A DNA stretch of 64,000 nt, from contig NC_081411.1 in the NCBI RefSeq assembly GCF_030272615.1, forward strand, positions 837,362,136-837,426,135, read 5' to 3'. The position numbers and the translations under genes were made by a program. The notes under the pieces were generated by a model. That model had not been told where the DNA came from and did not search any database. It was given only the letters and a program-made list of their open reading frames with translations. The DNA comes from Cryptomeria japonica (lineage: Eukaryota; Streptophyta; Pinopsida; Cupressales; Cupressaceae). Shown here piece after piece: positions 35,731 to 44,040 of this stretch (position 1 is the first letter of the stretch; every line of letters starts with the position of its first letter).

Positions 35731-36665
35731 CTGCTTTTGCGAAAAGCTTGTAACCTTTTTATTTTGAAAGAAATGATTGTAACAAACTCTCCTCGAGAAG
35801 TTCGAAGCTTTGTGCATCCATGTTGTTATAAATGGATACCAGGACTAGAGGAAAAGTGATCACAAAATTTTGTAAGAAAACACTGCAGAAATTTATGTGA
35901 GCTTTTCTAAGTCTAATGGAGAATCAGAATTTATTGTAATATTTCTTGAACTGAATATCAATATACAGGCCATCAGTTTTGAGTAAAGCTTTGTGTTGTC
36001 TTCAAGTTTGTTCACAAATTTATTTACTATTTTCATTCTGAATGATCCAGGGTTGTTCTATTTGAATGGAATTACAAAGCAATTTTAGTATAAGTGTTTG
36101 TTAGCTTTTCTCTTTAGGAGGGAAATTAAATACGTGGGATCACTCATACCAGTAAATTCTTTGGGAGGAATTTTGAATTTTGAGGACCATAGCTTAGTTT
36201 GGAATGCTTGAATTCTTATATGTGTCAGACATATATAAGGATTAATAAAAACCAAGCCAATGGGAAGCATAAAGATGTATTGTTTGAGGAGTTTTATTTG
36301 AGTTTAGATGACTCTGTGACCTTAGATAAGACACTGGTATTAATTGAAATTGTTTATTGCATGTTTTGTTGATCAAAATGCTGAATTTAAGTATAATTTC
36401 CATCCTTTGTTTTCAGTTGATTTAAAGGTGAATAAATCCACTAGTTTTCTGGACTAGTTTGTTGTGGGTTTATGTTTGAAAGTGTGAATTTAATTCACAA
36501 AGGTATACCCACCTGGGCTCCGAGGAAGCCCGAAGTGTAGAAGGTCTAACCAAACCTTGTCATATGTTGTCTTGAGAATTTTTTTATCTTCGATGTCTCT
36601 TCTGCACCAAGCTTGAATCGTATTATTCTAAGGATATTAAAGGGAATTAGATTTTGAAGACAACA
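35731..36665 (+). other. E3 3' region
   Basis: No ORF. A TATA-like TATAAAT lies at 35827-35833. A 12-bp sequence TGTTGTCTTCAA at 35994-36005 is repeated inverted as the very terminus TTGAAGACAACA (36654-36665). A short hairpin CTGGGCTCCGAGGAAGCCCGA lies near 36513. The layout resembles an LTR (promoter, then CA terminus), but the left end of E3 carries no matching copy. Confidence 0.45.
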
Positions 36666-36670
36666 AGGCC
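36666..36670. repeat. Target-site duplication of E3 (right copy)
   Basis: AGGCC, identical to 30361-30365; the E2 3' LTR resumes here. Confidence 0.92.
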
Positions 36671-37497
36671 TTTAATGCTTTGACCATGATTATCTCTTAA
36701 TCATTTGCACAAAGGTTTATCCTTGGATTAACTCTTAATCCATTAGGTAAGCCTAACTTAAGCTTAACCCGTATCTCTAAGATAACCATGAGGTCTTCTC
36801 AGGCATTTAATGTCTCCAACCCCTTCTCTCAACCCAACCCTATGTTGACACTTGTCACCATTTCATTGGTGCCAATTACAAACATGGATCCCCAACTTTC
36901 AAACTCAACCCTTGATTAAACCATTCAATCTTGACCATCCATTGCCCTATTCTTGCTATAAATAGAGCTCTCATTCCTCCATTTTACATCATCCTCAAAA
37001 TTTGTAGTATCACACTTATGCTCAAATACATTCAATCTTTCTTATATCATATATGCTCATCATTTTAGCCTCTCTTTTAACTAGAAATTAATCTAAATAT
37101 GCATGTTTAGAATAATTTCTTTATCATTTTTAGCTCAATCATAGACAAATATATTATGTTAAGATAGTATTTATACTAACCTTGTCATCTTATAATCTAG
37201 TTAATTGCATTTTAAGATCATGCATAGTTCAGAATCCATTTCATTCTAAAATCTATCAAGACATCCCTCATTCTTGCATTTGCCATCCCTAAACGATTGT
37301 GCTCAGTGATCTGAGAGCAAAAACATTGGTTTGAGGGACATTGTGAGATAGAGAACCATGGGACCCACCTTGGGAAGCTGAGTAATACTTTGCTACTCCA
37401 TAGCTTGCACCAAGAAATCCTGTGTGTGTGTGTGTGGACTAGTATTTAGCAATATTTTCACATATTGAGTTTTATCAGCCCATTTTTCCCGCATACA
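36671..37497 (+). repeat. E2 3' LTR, right part
   Basis: It matches 13714-14539, including the TATAAATAG box at 36957-36965, and ends CCCGCATACA. A (GT)n run near 37421-37434 is longer than in the 5' copy. Confidence 0.95.
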
Positions 37498-37502
37498 TAG
37501 TG
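37498..37502. repeat. Target-site duplication of E2 (right copy)
   Basis: TAGTG, identical to 13066-13070. Confidence 0.93.
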
Positions 37503-37660
37503 AAGCAGTGGAACGTACTAGGTGGAAGAGATTTGAGAAAATGAAGGGATTCTATTGGAGTTTGTTTGTAGGAGGTTTTGGGCAGGTTACTCTAAGCAAT
37601 TTCTGAATCAATGCCAGAATTCAAAATTTTCCTGTTGCTGAAGGATCAGCAAGAGGTTAG
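37503..37660 (+). pseudogene. E1 3' ORF, part 3 and 3' untranslated tail
   Basis: E1 sequence resumes after the E2 duplication. A short coding-like stretch (KQWNVLGGRDLRK in one frame) is followed by stops, then by the polypurine tract. It is identified by position between the E2 edge and the E1 3' LTR. Confidence 0.5.
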
Positions 37661-37672
37661 GTTAGGGGGAGA
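37661..37672 (+). promoter_or_regulatory. E1 terminal polypurine tract
   Basis: GTTAGGGGGAGA lies directly before a TGATGAGCC LTR start. It is the expected plus-strand primer site of E1. Confidence 0.75.
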
Positions 37673-38190
37673 TGATGAGCCTAAATAATGACTCTATTTT
37701 GATAGAATTTTTTTATAATTCTCCTGCTTAGGTCTTGTGATTTGATAACATTTAGATCACGATACTCTCCTAGTTGATACCTTTTAAGTGTTTCTGAAAC
37801 TGATTTGACTTATACTTAAGGTTGTCATATAATTGCTTTTAAATGATTTTTCTATGCAAATATCTTAAATCAATCTTAAGTATGGTTTAAATTATATCAT
37901 GTTATCATTAGTATATAGCCATGTTTTTTGTGCATATTAATATCATGATGCAAGGTCGGCAAAGGAGAAGTAAAGACTAAGTGGCAGTTTAAAGAAGCAC
38001 TAAGTATATAACCACAATGTAGACCCAGTCAGAGAGAAGCAATAATGATCAAAGCCACTTGACCTGTTCTTCAAAAAAATGATTTATGAAACATTTATAA
38101 CTATTCATAGTGTAGATTAGATCTAGGAAGCAAGTCATGCTATATTTTCTCAACTGCAGGACAGTTGTTGTTCTGTTTTCCTGTGCTGAC

Positions 38191-38213
38191 TTCTTCTTCT
38201 TCTTCTTCTTTTT
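38191..38213. repeat. (TTC)n microsatellite in E1 LTR
   Basis: Seven TTC units followed by a T run. Confidence 0.9.
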
Positions 38214-38284
38214 GTTTAATAAATCCTATTTGCCTATCCCATAGGGATGTGGTCGATTAGTTAGGAATTTGTTATAAGCTGCCT

Positions 38285-38292
38285 TATAAATA
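38285..38292 (+). promoter_or_regulatory. TATA box in E1 3' LTR
   Basis: TATAAATA in CCTTATAAATAAAGGGG, followed about 30 bp later by a CT-rich start-like region (TCTCTCTTCTCAGTG). Oriented rightward. Confidence 0.6.
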
Positions 38293-38760
38293 AAGGGGTC
38301 TCTCTCTTCTCAGTGTAGTAGAGAATGACCATAATATTTGTAATACACAGTCTTTTGGTATTTTATGTATTTTCATAGTTAAGATGAAATAAAGAGATCA
38401 ATATGATTTTAAACACTTAACAATTATAATCTAAAAGTTCTAGAGATACTCACTCAAGGGGGGCCACTTGGTGAGTAATCCTTCATGTGTTCCAGTTAGT
38501 TTTCATTCTTCCATAATAGTTGTTTCAGTAATTGTCTGTTCCTGTAGCCACTAGAAACAGTTCCTATGTCTGTACCTATAGCCATTGGAAATAGTTCCTA
38601 TGTCTATTCCTATAGCCACATCGACAGAGTAGTTCTTGTTGCTTGCCAGAACATTATCATTTAGTAGTAGTTGTTTAAGTAATTTACAGTTGTGAATTTG
38701 GATTAAGTATTAGTTCATTGAGATTTTGTGTGTTTACTTTAAAGAATTTCCTTTCCTACA

Positions 38761-38895
38761 GTAATATAGAATGGTTACGATATGCACTTGGTGCACATAC
38801 AGTGCTGACCCATTTTAAGTTTACATCCCTAGTTGAAAAGTAAATGAGCATTTGCTACAGGAAAGCTAGCTATTCAAGGATATTCAATCTCTGAA
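38761..38895 (-). other. E4/E1 boundary sequence
   Basis: 135 bp between the E1 LTR end and the last recognisable E4 RNase H codon. It is possibly the start of a decayed RNase H-integrase linker of E4. No clear motif is visible. Confidence 0.35.
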
Positions 38896-39345
38896 TTATG
38901 TTTTAATACCTAATTGCCATTCCAGTTGTAAGGACCAACACTCTTCTTCCACAATATTTATTTGATTGGCATCCAAATTACTCCAAGCCATCAACTTTTC
39001 CAATCTTAATCCTCTCACTAACCTAGTGATTTGGATATCAATGTTGAATTCTTGGATCCTATTTATCCATAAACATCTTCTTCCAGATACTTCTCGTTGT
39101 GTGAAAATATCTTTAATTGCAGCACTAGGCACATATGCAACCACTATTGCTCCCATCAGGTAACTCCTAAAAGCTTTAATAGCCTTCACTACTGCATAAG
39201 CATGATTTTCATTGAAATCATATTTCAACTCTATAGCTTGCAAAGATTTACTGAAAAATGCTATAGGTTGTTCAAAACCTTCTAAATTCTTTTGTAACAA
39301 TACAATAGCAACAATATGAAAAGATGCAAATGAAAATATCTGCAT
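38896..39345 (-). pseudogene. E4 gypsy RNase H
   Basis: NLEGFEQPIAFFSKSLQAIE, KYDFNENHAYAVVKAIKAF (Glu region) and FRSYLMGAIVVAYVPSAAIK follow the RNase H order after RT. The tail reads RLVRGLRLEKLMAWSN. The expected H-x-D phrase is YVPSAAIK here, so a catalytic Asp may be missing, as is common in elements that carry a second RNase H. It ends at a stop at 38898-38896. No integrase follows. Confidence 0.72.
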
Positions 39346-39462
39346 AGGTTTTCCATAATTAGGTGTTTTAAGAATAGATGCATTTTTAATAGCCTGTTTG
39401 ATCTCTTGAAATTCCTTGACTGGATCCTCATTCCATTTTATCTTTGCACCTTTATTTAATAT

Positions 39463-40544
39463 TTAGGTTATAGGTCTATTAATTTCAGCAAAATTAGTGA
39501 CAAACCCTCTTAAAAAATTGATCTGCCCAAAGAAAGATTGGATACCTTTCACTATTCTGGGCCAAGGGACTTTATCAATCACTATTACCCTCTCTAGGTC
39601 AATTCTCACACCATCTTTTGAAATTATGTGACCCAATAACTTACCTTTAGTTACCCCAAAAGCACACCTTTTGGGGTTTAGGGATATTCCATATTCAACA
39701 ACTCTATCAAATTTTTTTTCAAGGTGACCACAGTGATCACTTTCCTTCTTGGAATAAGTTGTTAGATCATCCTGGTATACTACTAAGAAAACATTTAAAA
39801 TATCAGAAAATGCAACATCCATAACTCTTTGGAATGTTTCTCCTACATTTGTTAAACCAAAAGGAATCCTTATATAAACATAGGTTCCCCAAGGTGTAGT
39901 AAATGTTTCTTTATATTGTTCTAACTCTTTAACCATCACTTGGTTGTACCCTGAAAATCCATCCATCATAAACAAAAACTCATAGCTTGTTACTCTTTGT
40001 AATATTGCTTCCATATTTGGCAATGGATAATTTTCTTTTAATGAAGATATATTTAGATTTATAAAATCAACACATACTCTGATATCTCCATTCTTTTTTC
40101 TTATAGGTACCAAGTTAGACACCCATGATGAATGTTTGATAGTTCTTATAATCCCAACATCTCTTAGCTTGACTAGCTCCTATTGCATTTTAGGTGCTAA
40201 TGTTGGATTAATAGACCTCTTTTTTGTCTAAAAGGATTGGCATTTTCTTTCAAAGGAATCTCATGTTGAAATAAATCTTCCCTGTAAGCCTTCAAGTCAT
40301 CATACAACCAAACAAAAACATGCTTGTATTTTCTCAATAAATCAATTAGCATTTTCCTAACCCTGGGTGACATTTTCTTTCCAATATATACCTTCCTTGG
40401 AGATCCTCTTGTCCCAAGGTTAACTTCTTCTAAATCTTTAGAGTGTGAGGCAGTAGTAACAACCTTAGCCTTATCTTGACTATCAAACACCCTCTCTAAA
40501 ACAACCAAACCTCTAGGAATTTTATTTGTCTTTAGTTGATTCAC
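39463..40544 (-). pseudogene. E4 reverse transcriptase
   Basis: The N-terminal part, 40544-40197, has SPRVRKMLIDLLRKYKHVF and LKAYREDLFQHEIPLKENAN. After a short broken stretch, 40122-39463 reads SNLVPIRKKNGDIRVCVDF, LKENYPLPNMEAILQRV and MMDGFSGYNQVMV. PWGTYVYIRIPFGLTN follows, then the catalytic YQDD in VVYQDDLTTYSKK. The thumb has CAFGVTKGKLLGHIIS and FFGQINFLRGFVTNFAEI. YQDD is a known variant of YxDD. It is broken by stops near 40123 and 39462. Confidence 0.87.
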
Positions 40545-40811
40545 TTCCTTCCCAAAGATTGTTTCCTTGTCATCCTCTATCTACACAAAAGAATAGAAAT
40601 CAATCTCCCAATTTTCATATTAATCTACACAATGTAGAAACCTTAAAATAACATCATCATCATTAAAAACCTGCCAGTTTTCAATGGCATCAGGGACTAA
40701 AGGCCTTGTTTGAATCTAAATCTTTGAGATTCTAGCAAAAGTGATGTCCCTTGGCCTTAGAGCTATATTTTCCAGGAGATCAGCCATTCTATTATGACTT
40801 CTCTCTTTCTA

Positions 40812-41192
40812 TTAAATACCAAATGCATCAAAGTTCTCAATTTGGTCCCATACAACATTTGTATACTGCTTCAGCCTTTTGTTTTTTGACACATATTTAG
40901 ATCTGATTTGGGACATGACTAACTCAGAGTCTCCAACCACCTTGATATTTTTTATCCCATGTTTTTTTGGTAACCTCAAATGAAACAAGAAGGCTTCATA
41001 CTCCGCTACATTATTTGTACATGTAAAGACCAGAGTAAAAGAAAACATAAAAGTTTCTCCATGGGGTGATATGAATAACACACTTTCTCCCAAGCCCTCC
41101 TTAGAATTGGCTCCATCGAAATACATGGTCCTTAAATTATCATCTCGTAATGATTTTTCTATTTCTTCATCCAATAATGCATGTTGTTTCAT
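40812..41192 (-). pseudogene. E4 RNase H-like domain upstream of RT
   Basis: MYFDGANSKEGLGESVLFIS (Asp), CTNNVAEYEAFLFHLRL (Glu) and IKVVGDSELVMSQI (Asp), then KRLKQYTNVVWDQIENFDAF, give a full RNase HI pattern close to the archaeal-type domain of E2 (compare CTNNVAEYEALVIGI). All three acidic residues are visible. It lies between protease and RT, whereas E2 has it after RNase H. The frame ends with a stop at 40814-40812. It would degrade RNA in hybrids. Confidence 0.82.
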
Positions 41193-41246
41193 TTTCTTCT
41201 ATGGAGAATCTTCAACCCTCAATGCATTTATCCTTATGTCTAAAAG

Positions 41247-41714
41247 TTAAGTCATATCTTCATCAAATTGTACTGTATGTACCATCATATATGGTACCCT
41301 AGATTCTCTTTTAACCTTTACAATTTTACCATCAATGCAAAAGGTAGCATAGGACAGGTCACATTGTAAACTTCCTCCCATAGAGGCACTCCATTTTCTT
41401 GATAATAGCATCCCATAATGCGAAGGAATATCTACAACTATGACACTCATAATTAATTCTTTCTTAGGGAAAGAAACAAGTTTATAAGGTAGTGCCTTTA
41501 TAGTTCCTATCACAGGAACTTCTCTTGAATCCATAGCACAACATCTTCTGTGAGGAGTATCTACCTTCAAACCCATGGACTGCATTATCCTTAATGGCAT
41601 GACATTATTTGTGGCCCAAGAATCAATCATACAATTCTTCAAGAATCCTCCATTTATAATAACACTTATAAAGAAAGGGTCTACATTGTCAGGGCTCTCC
41701 CCTAGTATCTTCAA
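41247..41714 (-). pseudogene. E4 protease
   Basis: NCMIDSWATNNVMPLRIMQS near residues 28-47 is the D-S-G-A active-site loop with Gly changed to Trp (DSWA), which should abolish activity. Downstream, SHYGMLLSRKWSASMGGSL matches the YDLLLGRxWLxxxG block of plant gypsy proteases. The frame ends at 41249-41247. It is followed on the same strand by the RNase H-like domain, about 50 bp away. Confidence 0.78.
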
Positions 41715-42533
41715 GATAAGTTTGGGGAATCTGAGAAACCATTCCCTCTAACTCTTTATCCTTTGTTTCATTTTTAATCATTCATTCCTTTATATTATGA
41801 GATACATTCTTATTTTCAATTTCAACAGAATGGGAAATACCCTTGACCCAAGCCATGGCTTTCTCCCTATGCTCTTCAATTCTTAACACCTCTTGCAAAG
41901 GAATCTTAACTGTAATCTGAGAAAGCAATTGAAGCATATCCACAAGTGTGTAATTTGATAATTCAAGTGACATACTTGATTGTTCTTCATATTTATTTGG
42001 TATGTTTCCTTCAATGTTTTATGTCTTCTGTAAGTCTCTTTCAATAGGCGAAGTAGACTTTTCAACCATCTTTGCTTTCATCTTAAGTCGATAAGTTTTT
42101 TTAATAGGTTTCACAACCTCTGCTTTCTTAGCCCACTCCTTTCTCTTGACCTCCTTAATTTTGATTTATTCTTTCTCTGATTTATCCTCTTTGATCTCTT
42201 TTCCTTTATTTTTCAATTCTTTGACAAATAGACCCAAAGGCTTGCCCTGGTGTTCACCCAAAATCTTGTTTCTCAATTGATAGTTGCTTTTTACCTGAGC
42301 TACCATAGTAGTTGTTATCATAGAAATCTCTTCATTTGAGGTTCTTCTCAAGGACACATAACACTCACCTTGTTTAGCATTACACATTCGATCATCAACA
42401 GATAATTCCTCATTAGAAAAAACTTGATGATGATATGTTTCATTTATTTGTCTTTGATTATCTATATCAAAGTCCTAAGTCTTAATATCAGAAGAATATT
42501 CTGCTTCTCCAAGACATGAAGATATCATAAGAC
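41715..42533 (-). pseudogene. E4 gag C-terminal part and linker (after CopB)
   Basis: Lys/Glu-rich, low-similarity sequence between the CopB insertion and the protease. It includes DRMCNAKQGECYVSLRR, KIPLQEVLRIEEHREKAMAW and a LKNKGKEIKEDKSEK run. Across the CopB site the frame reads GDNVD then CLMISS, so the same ORF continues at 57935. No zinc knuckle is seen. Many stops are present. Confidence 0.55.
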
Positions 42534-42538
42534 AGTCA
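42534..42538. repeat. Target-site duplication of CopB (left copy)
   Basis: AGTCA before the CopB 3' LTR; identical AGTCA at 57930-57934. Confidence 0.9.
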
Positions 42539-43735
42539 AGATGAATACTAAGAGGGGGGGTGAATTAGTATACCAAAAAATACTATACTTAAACACTTTA
42601 ACAGTCTAGTAGTAAACCGGTAAAATGGTTTAACAAACAAACCAGTTAACACACATGCAAACCAAATAGCAAATAAAGAATTCACCCATAGAAGCACAAT
42701 CACCATAACACAAGAGATTTTTACGTGGAAACCCAAATGGGAAAAACCATGGTGAGATGAAACTCACAAGTAACTATCTGCAGAATAGTAACTAGACCGG
42801 TTAAGGTCAGACTGGTTAAGGTCAGACCGGTTAAGGTCATACAATGTTCTTTACTAGAACAGATCCTATTAGGAATCTCAATCTCTGTTAGGAGATAAGT
42901 TCAATTAAAGACTACCTTGTGAGAGGATTTTAGATCCATAGATGTGAACCACCTTGTTAGAGGATTTACAAAGGCTTTTCTGGGCCTACCCGGTTAAGGG
43001 TTTTAGACTTGTTAAAGATGTGAGTAATCAACAAGTGAATGATCTAGCAAATGGCACAGTCTACTTAATTAGATCCATTGTAGCTCATAGCTAATGATAT
43101 TTAGCATACTCTAGTCTTTAGTAAATCCACACTCTATAGACTTGATCTTCTTAGTTAAGATCACACATACAAGAGCTTCAATGACCACCAAAACCTAACA
43201 GCTAATCTCATACATACACATACAAAACCCTAGACATGATGTCCTAAAAAGGAATTTGATTTCATGTCGATCCAATAGGATTACATTGCAATTTCCTAGG
43301 TTCATTGTATCTAGACACATTTGATAACATGACACAAAATCACCATCAAAGTGTCAGTGGATGGTAACTCATCACAAAGTATTACTGGTTTATACAACTT
43401 TTTCGGTTATCAGTTGGTGACTTAGAGTAATACCGGTTTAACAGAACAGTTGACAAAAATTGAAGACTGGAAAAATGATAACTTCCGCTTCTGGCTCCTT
43501 TTCTCTACTCTGCTTGAGATCCTTAAACTATTTGATCTCTCTATGCCTCTTGGGTCTTTATACCGCTTGAGATCGGTAAACACTTTCTTCATAACATTAA
43601 TAGTCTAAAGACTACAACATGATACCAGTTTGGAACAATTACCGGTTGAGCATAATTCATACATTCATAAAGTGACGTCATAGCAAATGTGTGTCCATCA
43701 ATGACAATCATAACATAATCATCAAAATGTCAACA
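42539..43735 (-). repeat. CopB 3' LTR
   Basis: The + strand starts AGATGAATACTAAGAG (first base probably mutated from T) and ends AAAATGTCAACA. It carries a G tract plus TGAATTA near 42553, three tandem copies of a 15-bp AGACCGGTTAAGGTC unit (42792-42838), and TATAAAGA on the minus strand at 43562-43555. Confidence 0.9.
42792..42838 (-). repeat. 15-bp tandem repeat in CopB 3' LTR
   Basis: Three copies of AGAC(C/T)GGTTAAGGTC. The 5' LTR has only one (AGACCAGTTAAGGTC near 49330), so the copy number differs between the two LTRs. Confidence 0.85.
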
Positions 43736-43749
43736 ATCTCCCCCTTTGG
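43736..43749 (-). promoter_or_regulatory. CopB polypurine tract
   Basis: The minus strand reads CCAAAGGGGGAGAT next to the 3' LTR, the same as in CopA. Confidence 0.85.
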
Positions 43750-44040
43750 CATTGATGGCAACACTTAGGAAATTTTTTGACATCTAAGTGTTTTACAACA
43801 AAATTATGCCATAAGCAAAATTACTCCCCCTAAGCATATACACTATCCCTTTTGCAGAAAATACAATGTACACTACTTCCTTACTGAGATAAACATGAAA
43901 GTATGCATAGCATGCATCAAAATTTTAAATACAAAATACTACTACCCCTTTGCCAACAATGACAAAGTACAACTGAATAAAAAACTGTTCTATTAGCATT
44001 AAAAACTGATTTAAAAAAGTTTATGACAATAAAGAGTGAA

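Larger units (their letters stand above)
30366..36665 (+). mobile_element. E3: 6.3-kb TG...CA insertion without visible LTRs
   Basis: E3 sits in the E2 3' LTR; comparison with the intact 5' LTR fixes its edges exactly. It begins TGTTATCACTG and ends GAAGACAACA, flanked by AGGCC on both sides (30361-30365 and 36666-36670). The inside holds tandem promoter-like repeats, one long decayed ORF (32115-35730) and a 935-bp 3' part. The 5-bp duplication and TG...CA ends suggest insertion by a retroviral-type integrase. I found no terminal direct repeat, although LTRs would still be nearly identical in such a young insertion. The TGTTRTC termini also form a weak 7-bp inverted repeat, so a Ginger-like cut-and-paste origin is possible. 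No transposase or pol motif is present. Confidence 0.75.
13071..37497 (+). mobile_element. E2: Tat-type Ty3/gypsy retrotransposon with antisense ORF
   Basis: LTRs of about 1,470 bp (13071-14539; 29723-30365 plus 36671-37497) share TGTAGACG...GCATACA ends and a TAGTG duplication. After removing E3 the element is about 18 kb. Order on +: 5' LTR, tRNA-Lys-type primer site, 3-kb leader with short-repeat arrays, gag, protease, RT, RNase H, archaeal-type RNase H, integrase, then a 4.7-kb 3' region holding an antisense plant-mobile-domain ORF, polypurine tract and 3' LTR. Dual RNase H and an antisense 3' ORF are hallmarks of the Tat lineage (as in maize Grande). By eye the LTRs differ at about 30 positions, roughly 2%, so the insertion is fairly recent. 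All genes carry stops. Confidence 0.92.
1..38760 (+). mobile_element. E1: Athila-like Ty3/gypsy retrotransposon, 5' end outside window
   Basis: The order gag tail, protease, RT, RNase H, integrase remnant, long 3' ORF, polypurine tract and 3' LTR reads along the + strand. There is no second RNase H after the first, and a long ORF follows pol; both fit the Athila lineage. The element is continuous only after removing CopA (6454-12932) and E2 (13071-37497), whose insertion points fall inside the 3' ORF. The 5' LTR and primer site are left of the window. The right edge near 38760 is inferred from an ACA-ending sequence followed by E4-like sequence and is uncertain by tens of bases. All reading frames are broken, so this copy is dead. 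Confidence 0.8.
37673..38760 (+). repeat. E1 3' LTR (probable extent)
   Basis: It starts TGATGAGCC after the polypurine tract and probably ends CCTTTCCTACA at 38760. It contains a TATA box and an AATAAA signal near 38389. The partner LTR is outside the window, so the right edge is inferred from where E4-like minus-strand coding starts to be traceable. Confidence 0.6.

Noticed and set aside
35994-36665. A 672-bp MITE with 12-bp terminal inverted repeats
   Set aside because: No matching target-site duplication flanks 35994 and 36665 as a unit, and the right flank duplicates AGGCC with 30361-30365 instead.
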